From positions 186,001-250,000 of the forward strand of contig NW_026999298.1 of assembly GCF_037126465.1 (NCBI RefSeq): a DNA stretch of 64,000 nucleotides. The letters run 5' to 3'. Below, in pieces: positions 1 through 11,269 of this stretch. The position numbers and the translations under genes were made by a program. Each line of letters begins with the position of its first letter. The first letter of the stretch is position 1. The notes beneath the pieces were generated by a model that made no database searches, had not been told where the DNA came from, and saw only the letters and a list, made by a program, of their open reading frames with translations. Source of the DNA: Ornithodoros turicata (taxonomy: Eukaryota; Arthropoda; Arachnida; Ixodida; Argasidae).

Positions 1-224
1 GGGTCGACTGTAGTACGTAGAATACGAGTAAAAAACAAAATTCACGCGAATGGGTACTATCTAAGTGATAATGTATGTGCATACCTACTACGCGGAGAGC
101 AGTGACATGCCATGGAGCTTACTTGCTTATATGTACGGTTCCGCATTTTCGGTTTTAATCGAAAAACATCGAATCCAGAGGAACATTCCAGGAGCCATGA
201 CAGTTAAATTGCTGCCCAGCTTAA
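1..224. other. Unassigned left edge
   Basis: This stretch shows no clear match to the satellite that follows and no convincing coding potential. From about position 180 the sequence begins to resemble a degenerate satellite monomer. The reading frame at 65-367 runs into the satellite and is not treated as a gene. Confidence 0.4.
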
Positions 225-1275
225 GTGTACACTCACGCTACACGGCAAGTTGCCATTTCGAAAATTCACTGAAAATGAAGAAATTGACAGACCGTCTTGA
301 AAATTCCAAATTGACAGGTTCAATCTTCCTCCAACGTTCAGAAAGTGGAACCGTTAACGTAGACTAAGGGGAAGTAACCGAAAGATTGGAATCCGTGATG
401 TACTCTCACCCTAGCCATACACGGACGGCAAGTAGCGATTTCGAAAATTCACAGAAACTCAAGAAATTAGCGGATCGTTTTGAAAATTTCAAATTGACAG
501 GTTCAATCTTCCTCCAACGTTCAGAAAGTGGAACCGTTAACGTAGACTAAGGGGAAGTAACCGAAAGGTTGGAATCCGTGGTGTGCTCTCACCCTAGACA
601 TACACGGACGGCAAGTGGCGATTTCGAAAATTCACAGAAACTCAATAAATTAGCGGATCGTTTTGAAAATTTCAAATTGACAGGTTCAATCTTCCTCCAA
701 CGTTCAGAAAGTGGAACCGTTAACGTAGACTAAGGGAAAGTAACCGAAAGATTGGAATACGTGGTGTACTCTCACCCTAGCCATACATGGACGGCAAGTG
801 GCGATTTCGAAAATTCACAGAAACTCAAGAAAATAGCGGATCGTTTTGAAAATTTCAAATTGACAGGTTCAATCTTCCTCCAACGTTCAGAAAGTGGAAC
901 CGTTAACGTAGACGAAGGGGAAGTAACCGAAAGGTTGGAATCCGTGGTGTGCTCTCACCCTAGACATACACGGACGGCAAGTGGCGATTTCGAAAATTCA
1001 CAGAAACTCAATAAATTAGCGGATCGTTTTGAAATTTTCAAATTGACAGGTTCAATCTTCCTCCAACGTTCAGAAAGTGGAACCGTTAACGTATACTAAG
1101 GGAAAGTAACCGAAAGATTGGAATGCGTGGTGTACTCTCACCCTAGCCATACATGGACGGCAAGTGGCGATTTCGAAAATTCACAGAAACTCAAGAAATT
1201 AGTGGATCGTTTTGAAAATTTCAAATTGACAGGTTCAATCTTCCTCCAACGTTCAGAAAGTGGAACCGTTAACGT
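225..1275. repeat. 183-bp satellite array, left part
   Basis: About six head-to-tail monomers. The landmark AGACTAAGG recurs at 361, 544, 727, 910 and 1093 (AGACGAAGG and ATACTAAG variants at the last two), exactly 183 bp apart. The next landmark would fall at 1276, where the LTR element begins. Neighbouring monomers differ by a few substitutions; the first copy is the most divergent. Because 183 is a multiple of three, one frame stays open between the TAA in each landmark, which explains the reading frames here; nothing suggests a protein. The array resumes at 3775. Confidence 0.95.
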
Positions 1276-1646
1276 TGTGGAACTTTCGCCTGTTCGCGAT
1301 CAAGATTGTTTCCGAGCTTCTGATTTCGCGTAGATCTGTGCGTTGATATCTATGCTCCTTATCTGTGTCCCTTACCTGTTTTGTTGACGGTTTCCCTTCT
1401 AGAGAGAACTGTGGGCGGGGTTTGTTGGCTTAAAGGAAGCGCTCGGGTTTGAGATTGTTCCGTTCAAGGCTGGGGCTGCCTTTTATTGTTCGCCGGGCGG
1501 TTGGCTTCCATTGAAAGATATGAGAATAAACTGAGTCTGGCCGACTTGGTCTGTGTGGTGCATTTGGTACTCCGGTAGCGAGCGGGTGGTGCGGCCCTAG
1601 GAGTGGAAATTGCCGGCCCTGGGCGGGCCGTGAGGCGATTCCCACA
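1276..1646 (+). repeat. 5' LTR (371 bp)
   Basis: Near-identical to the 3' LTR: about six substitutions by eye (for example near 1290-1300 and 1350-1360) plus two gaps of 11 and 14 bp that account exactly for the 25-bp length difference (371 versus 396). Begins TGTGGAAC and ends CCCACA. The low divergence suggests a fairly recent insertion. Confidence 0.92.
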
Positions 1647-1648
1647 AT

Positions 1649-1667
1649 TGGCGCTCCAACGTGTGGC
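1649..1667 (+). other. Primer-binding site of LTR element
   Basis: TGGCGCTCCAACGTGTGGC begins two bases after the 5' LTR. It starts with TGG, as required for pairing to a tRNA 3' CCA end, and resembles the tRNA-Lys type primer site common among retroelements apart from small differences. The tRNA assignment is inference. Confidence 0.7.
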
Positions 1668-2623
1668 CCGTAGCCACCAACATCGCTGGAGTATGCACCA
1701 GCATGAGCCATGTCGGTTTGAGGCAAGACAGTTTTATAGTGCCACCATCCCACCCTCACCTCTAGGCCGAGCACAAGGCGTTTTTGTAATGGCCGTTTTT
1801 ACCGCCCTATCCCGCCGTCACGCATGACTGACTTGCTTTTTAGGTTGCCTAAACTGCCGCAACCACGTTTGCTCCTAGGTCTCCGTCTCAGCACAGCAGG
1901 CTGCGTAGGATTACCTAGGGAGACTGCAGACCGACTCACGTCGTCTTTGTCTGGGAACCCGTTCCGGGACTCACATTTATATAGTTCGGATCCTAGTGGT
2001 CTTTGAGCGTACAGGTCAGTCCCGTTTCCGCCGGATCAGGCGTAAGAGCTGCATGACGCATGTTCGACCGGGAGAAGCCTAAATAGTTATTTGTCGAGTG
2101 TCCTTACCGACACTCGAAACGCCTCAGCCCCGTCGGTTACTAGCAGTAGCCCGGAAAGTTTCAAAACATGCTTAATCAGCTGTTTTCGGAGCAGGCGACT
2201 TTTTCGCACACTTCGTTTTATCTGACCTGAGTTATCTGTAAAGGTAACGCCACCGTCCAAATTATCAGCAGAGTGCCTCTGCCCCGGTCGGTGTTCAGGA
2301 GACTTGCATTCTTTGGCTTATCGCCTTCCGGCCGGTCTCGGTGCTGTTGCGTGCTACATTTTTCCCGTACCTTACGCACCGTGCTCTGCAAGTGACTCAC
2401 GTAAGTTATTACAGCGGCCACTATTCCATAGTGCTCACGCGTGTAACAGTAAAGCCACAGTCGCTAGTTCCTAGTGCACTCGAACCGGCTTGCCTATGCA
2501 CCCCTATCGTGTGCTTCCCGTTTCCACGGCTGCTTATCACGATCGCTGGAGGGCTGGACAGCCCCTCCCGGCCAGAAGATATATACCTTCTGACTACTAC
2601 CTGGCTTTTGTTTCTTTTTAGAA

Positions 2624-3232
2624 ATGTCCCGTTCAGGTCGTTCCAGGCGTCAAGGGCGTCGTGCAAGCGGCCGTCCCGAGTCCTCTCTTCGACCCAGCAC
2701 CTCCCGACCAACAGATGTCTTTCGACAGCGGGCCTGTTGTCGCTCTATCGCGACTTGGACGGTCGTGAATCTTGGCCAGCCACTTTCTTGGGCATCACGT
2801 TCTAGGTGGACCTCTCAACCCAGACCTCTCCGTGGCGCACAACCATCTTCGGTACCGACACCGTTCCGCGGTGTAACTTTAGAAGACCGACACCCCTCGG
2901 ATCCCCTGCAGCCGTACACGGAGGAAGAGCGTCAAGCCCTCTGCCCACGATGTGGAGTCCCCATGATTCATCGTAGTGCTCACCTGCGAGGCCCTCTGCA
3001 CCGGGCCAGAGTGGAGGTAGCGCGGACGGCGAGGGTAACAGAGTCCGATGTGGCAGCAGCCCTTCTAGTCATTCAGCGCCAAAGGCCGGATCTCCTTCGT
3101 GGTGGGGAATCACGATCTTTGCCGCTCGCATCGTCTCGTGACGACTTCTTCCGAAGAGCGGAGTCTCCTCCCCGACCGCCGTCAACATCGCAGGACAGCC
3201 TCATCGACCTCAATGACGACGAAATGCTTTAA
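2624..3232 (+). CDS. Small basic, zinc-finger-like protein of the LTR element
   Basis: A 202-codon frame, the longest in the element. Residues 1-35 are rich in Arg and Ser. The middle carries a C-x2-C-x9-H-x5-H pattern (CPRCGVPMIHRSAHLRGPLH, about residues 107-126), which could bind zinc. The C-terminus is Pro/Ser-rich and ends in an acidic run, SLIDLNDDEML. It does not look like a standard gag CCHC knuckle and I do not recognise the family. The ATG lies three bases after a strong splice acceptor (CTGAC branch-like motif, then a pyrimidine run and TTTTTAG at 2615-2621); a good donor, CAG|GTCAGT, sits at 2012-2020. A spliced messenger delivering this frame is therefore plausible but inferred. 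A nucleic-acid-binding accessory role is a guess. Confidence 0.55.
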   Translation: MSRSGRSRRQGRRASGRPESSLRPSTSRPTDVFRQRACCRSIATWTVVNLGQPLSWASRSRWTSQPRPLRGAQPSSVPTPFRGVTLEDRHPSDPLQPYTEEERQALCPRCGVPMIHRSAHLRGPLHRARVEVARTARVTESDVAAALLVIQRQRPDLLRGGESRSLPLASSRDDFFRRAESPPRPPSTSQDSLIDLNDDEML

Positions 3233-3364
3233 GTTTGTGAATCTACAAGCCTAGGACTGCCACCCGAACTGTGTCCCGAGCGTTTAGTTTTGTGCCCGAC
3301 GTTTTGGGTGTTTTTTCTCTCGCCTTGCAGATGTGTAACGCTACGGTTTTTGTGCCCTTTTTTT

Positions 3365-3378
3365 GTGAGGGGGGAAGA
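3365..3378 (+). other. Polypurine tract of LTR element
   Basis: GTGAGGGGGGAAGA lies directly against the 3' LTR, the place where plus-strand priming occurs in LTR retroelements. Apart from one T it is all purine. Confidence 0.85.
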
Positions 3379-3774
3379 TGTGGAACTTTCGCCTTTTCGC
3401 GATAAAGATTGTTTCCGAGCTTCTGATTTCGCGTAGATCTGTGCGTTGATATCTACGCTTCTTATCTGTGTCCCTTACCTGTTTTGTTGACGGTTTCCCT
3501 TCTAGAGAGAACTGTGGGCGGGGTTTGTTGGCTTAAAGGAAGCGCTCGGTTTCCGAGCGGGTTTGAGATTGTTCCGTTCAAGGCTGGGGCTGCCTTTTAG
3601 TGTTCGCCGGGCGGTTGGGTGCGGATACCTGGCTTCCATTGAAAGGTATGAGAATAAACTGAGTCTGGCCGACTTGGTCTGTGTGGTGCATTTGGTACTC
3701 CGGTAGCGAGCGGGTGGTGCGGCCCTAGGAGTGGAAATTGCCGGCCCTGGGCGGGCCGTGAGGCGATTCCCACA
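3379..3774 (+). repeat. 3' LTR (396 bp)
   Basis: Direct copy of the 5' LTR. It keeps an 11-bp and a 14-bp segment missing from the 5' copy. Satellite resumes directly after the 4-bp target repeat ACTT. Confidence 0.92.
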
Positions 3775-6700
3775 ACTTAGACTAAGGGGAAGTAAGCGAA
3801 AGATTGGAATCCGTGGTGTACTCTCACGCTAGCCATACATGGACGGCAAGTGGCGATTTCGAAAATTCACAGAAACTCAATAAATTAGCGGATCGTTTTG
3901 AAAATTTCAAATTGACAGGATCAATCTTCCTCCAACGTTCAGAAAGTGGAACCGTTAACGTGGACTAAGGGGAAGTAAGCGAAAGATTGGAATCCGTGGT
4001 GTACTCTCACCCTAACCATACATGGACGGCAAGTGGCGATTTCGAAAATTCACAGAAACTCAATAAATTAGCGGATCGTTTCGAAAATTTCAAATTGACA
4101 GGTTCAATCTTCCTTCAACGTTGAGAAAGTGGAACCGTTAACGCAGACTAAGGGGAAGTAAGCGAAAGATTGGAATCCGTGGTGTACTCTCACCCTAGCC
4201 ATACATGGACGGCAAGTCGTGATTTCGAAAATTCACAGAAACTCAAGAAATTGACGGATCGTTTTGAAAATTTCAAATTGACAGGTTCAATCTTCCTTCA
4301 ACGTTCAGAAGGTGGAACCGTTAACGTAGACTAAGGGGAAGTAACCGAAAGGTAATTATCCGTGGTGTACTCTCACGCTAGTCATACATGGTCGGCAAGT
4401 GGCGATTTCGAAAATTCACAGAAACTCAAGAAATTGACGGATCGTTTTGAAAATTTCAAATTGACAGGTTCAATCTTCCTCCAACGTTTCAACGTGGGAC
4501 TGTTAACGTAGACCAAGGAGAAGTAGCCGAAAGATTCGAACCCCTGGTGTACACTCACGCTAGCGACACATGGACGGCAAGTGGCGATTTCGAAAATTCA
4601 CTGAAAATTAAGAAATGAACGGACTGTCTTGAAAATTCCAAATTGACAGGTTCAATCTTCCTCCAACGTTACAACGTGGAACTGCTAACGTAGACCAATG
4701 AGAAGTAACCGAAAGGTTGGAATCCGTGGTGTACTCTCACCCTAGCCATACATGGACGGCAAGTGGCGATTTCGAAAATTTACTGAAAATCAAGAAATGA
4801 ACGGACTGTTTTGAAAATTCCAAATTGACAGGTTCAATCTTCCTCCAACGTTACAACGTGGAACTGCTAACGTAGACCAATGAGAAGTAGCCGAAAGATT
4901 CGAACCCCTGGTGTACACTCACGCTAGCGACACATGGACGGCAAGTGGCGATTTCGAAAATTCACTGAAAATCAAGAAATGAACGGACTGTCTTGAAAAT
5001 TCCAAATTGACAGGTTCAATCTTCCTCCAACGTTACAACGTGGAACTGCTAACGTAGACCAATGAGAAGTAGCCGAAAGATTCGAACCCCTCGTGTACAC
5101 TCACGCTAGCGACACATGGACGGCAAGTGGCGATTTCGAAAATTCACTGAAAATCAAGAAATTAGCGGATCGTTTTGAAAATTCCAAATTGACAGGTTCA
5201 ATCTTCCTCCAACGTTACAACGTGGAACTGCTAACGTAGACCAATGAGAAGTAACCGAAAGGTTGGAATTCGTGGTGTACTCTCACCCTACCCATACATG
5301 GACGGCAAGTGGCGATTTCGAAAATTCAGTGAAAATCAAGAAATGAACGGACTGTCTTGAAAATTCCAAATTGACAGGTTCAATCTTCCTCCAACGTTAC
5401 AACGTGGAACTGCTAACATAGACCAATGAGAAGTAGCCGAAAGATTCGAACCCCTGGTGTACACTCACGCTAGCGACACATGGACGGCAAGTGGCGATTT
5501 CGAAAATTCACTGAAAATCAAGAAATTAGCGGATCGTTTTGAAAATTCCAAATTGACAGGTTCAATCTTCCTCCAACGTTACAACGTGGAACTGCTAACG
5601 TAGACCAATGAGAAGTAACCGAAAGGTTGGAATCCGTGGTGTACTCTCACCCTAGCCATACATGGACGGCAAGTGGCGATTTCGAAAATTCACTGAAAAT
5701 CAAGAAATGAACGGACTGTCTTGAAAATTCCAAATTGACAGGTTCAATCTTCCTCCAACGTTACAACGTGGAACTGCTAACGTAGACCAATGAGAAGTAG
5801 CCGAAAGATTCGAACCCCTGGTGTACACTCACGCTAGCGACACATGGACGGCAAGTGGCGATTTCGAAAATTCACTGAAAATCAAGAAATGAACGGACTG
5901 TCTTGAAAATTCCAAATTGACAGGTTCAATCTTCCTCCAACGTTACAACGTGGAACTGCTAACGTAGACCAATGAGAAGTAGCCGAAAGATTCGAACCCC
6001 TCGTGTACACTCACGCTAGCGACTCATGGACGGCAAGTGGCGATTTCGAAAATTCACTGAAAATCAAGAAATTAGCGGATCGTTTTGAAAATTCCAAATT
6101 GACAGGTTCAATCTTCCTCCAACGTTACAACGTGGAACTGCTAACGTAGACCAATGAGAAGTAGCCGAAAGATTCGAACCCCTCGTGTACACTCACGCTA
6201 GCGACTCATGGACGGCAAGTGGCGATTTCGAAAATTCACTGAAAATCAAGAAATGAACGGACTGCCTTGAAAATTCCAAATTGACAGGTTCAATCGTCCT
6301 CCAACGTTACAACGTGGAACTGCTAACGTAGACCAATGAGAAGTAGCCGAAAGATTCGAACCCCTCGTGTACACTCACGCTAGCGACACATGGACGGCAA
6401 GTGGCGATTTCGAAAATTCACTGAAAATCAAGAAATTAGCGGATCGTTTTGAAAATTCCAAATTGACAGGTTCAATCTTCCTCCAACGTTACAACGTGGA
6501 ACTGCTAACGTTGACCAATGAGAAGTAGCCGAAAGATTCGAACCCCTCGTGTACACTCACGCTAGCGACTCATGGACGGCGAGTGGCGATTTCGAAAATT
6601 CACTGAAAATCAAGAAATTAGCGGATCGTTTTGAAAATTCCAAATTGACAGGTTCAATCTTCCTCCAACGTTACAACGTGGAACTGCTAACGTAGACCAA

Positions 6701-7600
6701 TGAGAAGTAGCCGAAAGGTTCGAACCCCTCGTGTACACTCACGCTAGTGACTCATGGACGGCAAGTGGCGATTTCGAAAATTCACTGAAAATCAAGAAAT
6801 GAACGGACTGTCTTGAAAATTCCAAATTGACAGGTTCAATCTTCCTCCAACGTTACAACGTGGAACTGCTAACGTAGACCAATGAGAAGTAGCCGAAAGA
6901 TTCGAACCCCTCGTGTACACTCACGCTAGCGACTCATGGACGGCAAGTGGCGATTTCGAAAATTCACTGAAAATCAAGAAATGAACGGACTGTCTTGAAA
7001 ATTCCAAATTGACAGGTTCAATCTTCCTCCAACGTTACAACGTGGAACTGCTAACGTAGACCAATGAGAAGTAGCCGAAAGATTCGAACCCCTCGTGTAC
7101 ACTCACGCTAGCGACTCATGGACGGCAAGTGGCGATTTCGAAAATTCACTGAAAATCAAGAAATGAACGGACTGTCTTGAAAATTCCAAATTGACAGGTT
7201 CAATCTTCCTCCAACGTTACAACGTGGAACTGCTAACGTAGACCAATGAGAAGTAGCCGAAAGATTCGAACCCCTCGTGTACACTCACGCTAGCGACTCA
7301 TGGACGGCAAGTGGCGATTTCGAAAATTCACTGAAAATCAAGAAATGAACGGACTGTCTTGAAAATTCCAAATTGACAGGTTCAATCTTCCTCCAACGTT
7401 ACAACGTGGAACTGCTAACGTAGACCAATGAGAAGTAGCCGAAAGATTCGAACCCCTCGTGTACACTCACACCAGCGACACATGGACGGCAAGTGCGATT
7501 TCGAAAATTCACATTGAATCAAGTGAGCGATCAATCTCTTGAAAATTTCTAATATGAAGGTTCCCTCGTCCCGCAACGACAAGCCAAGAGAAGTGGTTGC
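3775..7600. repeat. 183/182-bp satellite array, right part
   Basis: About 21 monomers. The landmark AGACTAAGG/AGACCAATG is at 3779, 3962, 4145, 4328 (183-bp steps), then 4510, 4692, 4874, 5056, 5238, 5420 and on to 7422 in 182-bp steps. Two internal variants are interspersed: GAAATGAACGGACTGTCTTG and GAAATTAGCGGATCGTTTTG. The upstream-type copies (GTTCAGAAAGTGGAACCG) give way to the downstream type (GTTACAACGTGGAACTGC) near 4490-4680. The last monomer (7440-7600) is degenerate. No protein-coding signal. Confidence 0.95.
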
Positions 7601-8420
7601 AGGACAATCAGAAATATAGGAAAGTTTGGACCCTGTTACCGGCGCTGAAACCAGAGACCGAGAAGTTTTGTCGAATTAAAACACTAACGAAAAAAAGCCT
7701 TCTGAATGAATCCTCTAGAAAAACGCATAATAGACTTCACGATTTTTCCACAAAGATATGCCACAATAGTGCACATGAATGTAGAGGAAGTGTGCAGTGA
7801 TTGCTCTTAGAGCCGGCGCCTCAAAGCCATATTGTATCTTCATAACGAACCCTTAGACTGGGGGAAAAACACACTAAACAGGAGTCTCAGGGTCCGATAG
7901 CACAGAGCGCGATCGGTAGAGTCTGTAAAGCACTTCACGCTGAACGAGACGGCTTTCTACTTCCGGTTTATAGCCATACTCTCGTTTTCAGGCGGAGGGT
8001 CTAATATGGGAAGAGGCCTTCACTCTTAACTGCAGTGGCAATAGAATCCTGTTAGGCGTCGAAAAATATACTAAACGATTTGTCCAGACTCGGTACTCTC
8101 GTTCTCAGCCCACCACAAAGAGCCACACCCTGCGGGGAACTATTTTGAGACGCGGGAGCCAAAAGCTTTGGCTGCTCTGAGGCTGTCGTGCCTGTTGACC
8201 AATCAGAGACGACTTATTTTGAAAGTTTGAATGTGAAGCGTTTGTATCGCAAAAGTTGAGTTTTACGGCTTTATCTTTACACCGTGGATTTTTGCGTGAT
8301 TTATTTTGAGGAGTTTATTCTCGAAGTTTATTTTGCGAAGTGTAAACCAGAGTGATCCCGAAAACTCACCCCTGCTGAAGTCCAGAGAACAAAGGGACAC
8401 TACAGCAGCGCTCGTTGTTA
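7601..8420. other. Unassigned spacer
   Basis: Low-complexity-free sequence between the satellite and the dispersed repeat at 8420. I see no conserved protein motif, tRNA or long repeat. The 67-codon frame at 7597-7800 has no recognisable features. Confidence 0.35.
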
Positions 8421-8480
8421 CGCTTAAAGGAGCATTAAAGTGGTATCTAACATGGCCAAAAACTGCTGTCATCTTGTAAA
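8421..8480 (+). repeat. TTAAAGGAGC dispersed repeat, copy 1
   Basis: GCTTAAAGGAGCATTAAAGTGG followed by TAACATGGCC resembles two other stretches in the window (35331-35400 on the plus strand and 38045-38101 on the minus strand). All share TTAAAGGAGC, a GTG-rich spacer and a TAA(C/T)ATG-type block. This looks like part of an interspersed repeat family. Confidence 0.5.
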
Positions 8481-10449
8481 GCAGTACGTGAAAAGCATTC
8501 CCACGAAATATTTCTGTCCAAAGTTGTTGCACCACGGTGCAATTAATTTGGAAAATCGCTGCCGCGGTGACAGGCCGGAGCGCTCCAACTGCAGACCACA
8601 CCCACTCTACTGTGACGTTGGTGGTAGAGAGCCCCTCATTCGTTCGTAGGAAAAGCCGTCTGCTACGAACATTGCGAGCTGTTTTTTGTTGACTTCTATT
8701 CTTTATGATTTATATCACGTTTTCTAAAAAAAACAAAGCATATCTGCAGCCTGAGAAAATAAGATTACGATCACATGAGTAATATATCCGTGGCTTCTGT
8801 GCAGTCTCAGAATTCACAGTAGCAGAAAGCAAGCGATGGCGGCCAGAGCCGTATATTAAAAGGGAGTCTGGCCATTGGAAGGAGTCACAAAAAGAGGCTC
8901 GACCTGTCAATCACAGTTTCGCTCCTCTGATTGGTTTGCCTTTTACCAACGGGGTACAAAGGGGGTCGCCATGACACCATACTGCCACCCAAAATGGCGA
9001 CGAAAACAAACACTCATTGTGTTATCGGACGAACATGACGTTGCTTTCTGTTGCTGTAATTCCGTTACATGTTTAAAGGGGTCGCGACAAGTCATCCCAG
9101 GTTATCCCAGATAAACATAAAACACTGTTATTTACACCAATGTGCGCCTGCATTGTAAGTTGTACAACAAAGAGGATACTGAACGCAGAGAAAATGGGTA
9201 TCGCGAATACAGAAGCTTATGGGGTTCTGACATCACGACACTCATAGCAGTCAGTCAGGCAGCACATGAGAAGTCACATGCTCTCGGCTGCCAACGGGGA
9301 TGGATGTAACAATGACGTCTGTGCTTCGATCGGGACTGTGTCTGAAGGCTGTATCTTGCAATGTATGAGATGTAAAAGAATAATACTTGCAATGTGTCCA
9401 TGATGTAATGAACCACATCCATGGAAGTGTCAGAACTGCTTTAAGTAGTAGCTACCCTTTAAGCTTATGCAGTGCAATATGCATGTATCTTACGTTTTAT
9501 CTGTACTTACTACCAGTTTCATTAACAGTGTTTGTTTTGCATACTTATAAGATATTTTGCAGCATGTCCCGCACAAAATATTAATACATAATGTGTTTTC
9601 TCCATTTTGTGAACAGTGGATGCCTCGGCTAAGAGGTCATGCTTGCAAGAGTGATCGTAAATCGGATATGAACATGATGTGCTGTCCTTTCTTGCTCCCT
9701 GTGTCAGGTGTTCTCCATTTGCTGCTTCACCTGCACCATGGCATATTTGCTTTTACAGACCTGAACGTTTCCAAGTCTTTTCATGCTTTGCACATATTAT
9801 GTGCGGTAAAATACAAAAGGGCGCCTAATGATGATGATGACATGCCTCCTGATCGATTTATTTATTGAAGAGTTAGAGTTTCCAAAATTTTGTCACTCCA
9901 GCTGCAATTTTCGGAGGAAACTATACTGCCTGGGCAGATGTGAAAATGCACGTTTTCTACAAAATAGCATTTGTATAACTTGACTGAAATGTCTGGTCAG
10001 AGTTTTTTTGCCATGCGGTTGACGAATCAACTGTGCAGGTAATTATATATGCGCAGTGCAAATGTTGCCCACTCCCTAAGACATTGAAATAAATATTGTT
10101 CCTCATGAAGCACTGTGTAATGCTCAGTTCACCCAACAAAAAAATAACCGACAGGCTCCCACAATGAATGAAAACTGTAAGTCTTTCTTAAGCACAGCAC
10201 TTGAACAGCGACCAGGTCTTTATTATGTACACAGATGATGACTTGCACTGCTTAAACATAAATACGAGGAGAGGTAAAGCGGTACTATTTGAACCAAAAA
10301 CCAATCAAGTGAAGGATGAAAGATGAAAGACGATGAAAGACGAATCTCTATCTCTTGTTCAATCAAGTGAATTTCACCTTGGAAATAATTTGAGATGCTG
10401 AGTAAAGACATTTTGCTAAATCAATGACATGGTCATACATCATATGATA
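8481..10449. other. Unassigned region, likely old transposon debris
   Basis: Several short reading frames, none with recognisable motifs. A segment near 8880-9120 has a mixed CCAAT/ATGGCGAC-rich character typical of repeat-derived sequence. An ATG repeat (ATGATGATGATG) is at about 9829-9840. No confident gene call. Confidence 0.3.
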
Positions 10450-10479
10450 AGCAAGTAAGATCAAAAGTGGCAATGGTTA

Positions 10480-11050
10480 TTGGTGCCCCCTAGGGCTGTA
10501 GATGTGCTCACTACTGGAACTGTTAAACTAATATATATTGCCCTGATAGACTCTCAATTGAATTATTTTTACTTGGTTTGGGATGCCGTGAATCACGCAA
10601 CCCTGCTTGTTGCGTCAAAAAAAGTACTTCGCGTAATGGAGCGTCTTCCTGACAAGTACTATAAAAGGTATATATGAAAAATATGGGGTAGCTAGTATCT
10701 CAAGGCTTTACAGCTTTAGGCTGGCTATGGCATATCGCAAAGCAGTTAGAACATATAATAAGGCATCCTTGTCATTGTTCAGGTTGTTGTGTTCCACAGT
10801 ATCTATTTTGTACTTCTCGTCGGTGGAATGTTCCTGGTCCCAAAGCTATTATGGAAGGGATTGTCGGATTTTGCTGTGCCACTGTTTCTTAATTCATGTA
10901 AAAGTAGCAACATTGATGCTTATAATGTTAAGACAGATCTGCAGGTGCACCATATTTTTGGTAATACCCAAAATATGGTCCAGCAATATGCCTATAGGCA
11001 TTGTCTTGCGTATTGTGTTAGTTATTATTATTATTTACAAATAAACTAAA
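10480..11050 (+). pseudogene. LINE reverse transcriptase 3' fragment
   Basis: The frame at 10480-10677 reads ALIDSQLNYFYLVWDAVN and then KKVLRVMERLP, matching the conserved 'Y...L..S.L.Y...VW......KK..R' region after the RT palm in non-LTR retrotransposons. It continues in other frames as YGVASISRLYSFRLAMAYRK and then HHIFGNTQN, typical of a LINE ORF2 C-terminus. The 3' end is rich in TTATTATTATTA before AATAAACTAAACTAATATAT. Strongly 5'-truncated and frame-broken. Clade not assigned. Confidence 0.55.
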
Positions 11051-11158
11051 CTAATATATAATACAAAGGAAATTGACGTTCTGAGGCTTTGAACACAGAA
11101 GACGACAAAGACACAAAGCCTCAAGTGCCTATAAGAACAATAAATGAAGAAGGACAGT

Positions 11159-11192
11159 AACCTTTTCAGTGACTGAAGTCACTGAAAAGGTT
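11159..11192. repeat. Short hairpin, 16-bp perfect arms
   Basis: AACCTTTTCAGTGACT at 11159-11174 and its exact reverse complement at 11177-11192, separated by two bases. It sits between a purine-rich stretch and a CTTCTTTC-rich stretch that leads into the minisatellite. Confidence 0.85.
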
Positions 11193-11269
11193 AGCCCATA
11201 GCTGTTTTCCTTCCTTCTTTCTTCATTCCTTCTTTCTTCAAACACTTCTGAGTGATATGGCACATATCC

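Larger units (their letters stand above)
1276..3774 (+). mobile_element. Non-autonomous LTR retrotransposon inserted in satellite
   Basis: A 2.5-kb element bounded by direct long terminal repeats (1276-1646 and 3379-3774), each starting TGTGG and ending CCACA. The flanks are ACGT (1272-1275) and ACTT (3775-3778), a 4-bp target duplication with one change. A primer-binding site follows the 5' LTR and a purine tract precedes the 3' LTR. The 1,732-bp interior has no gag, protease, reverse transcriptase or integrase motifs, so the element must depend on enzymes supplied in trans. Its only substantial reading frame is at 2624-3232. It is probably mobilised by a Gypsy-type partner (inference from LTR ends and primer site). 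It lies in the same satellite phase on both sides, so it is a simple insertion. Confidence 0.9.

Noticed and set aside
65..1333. Repeated ENSQKL...LTGSIFLQRSESG frames
   Set aside because: Direct result of the 183-bp period; the downstream 182-bp copies break the frame at once, so no protein is maintained.
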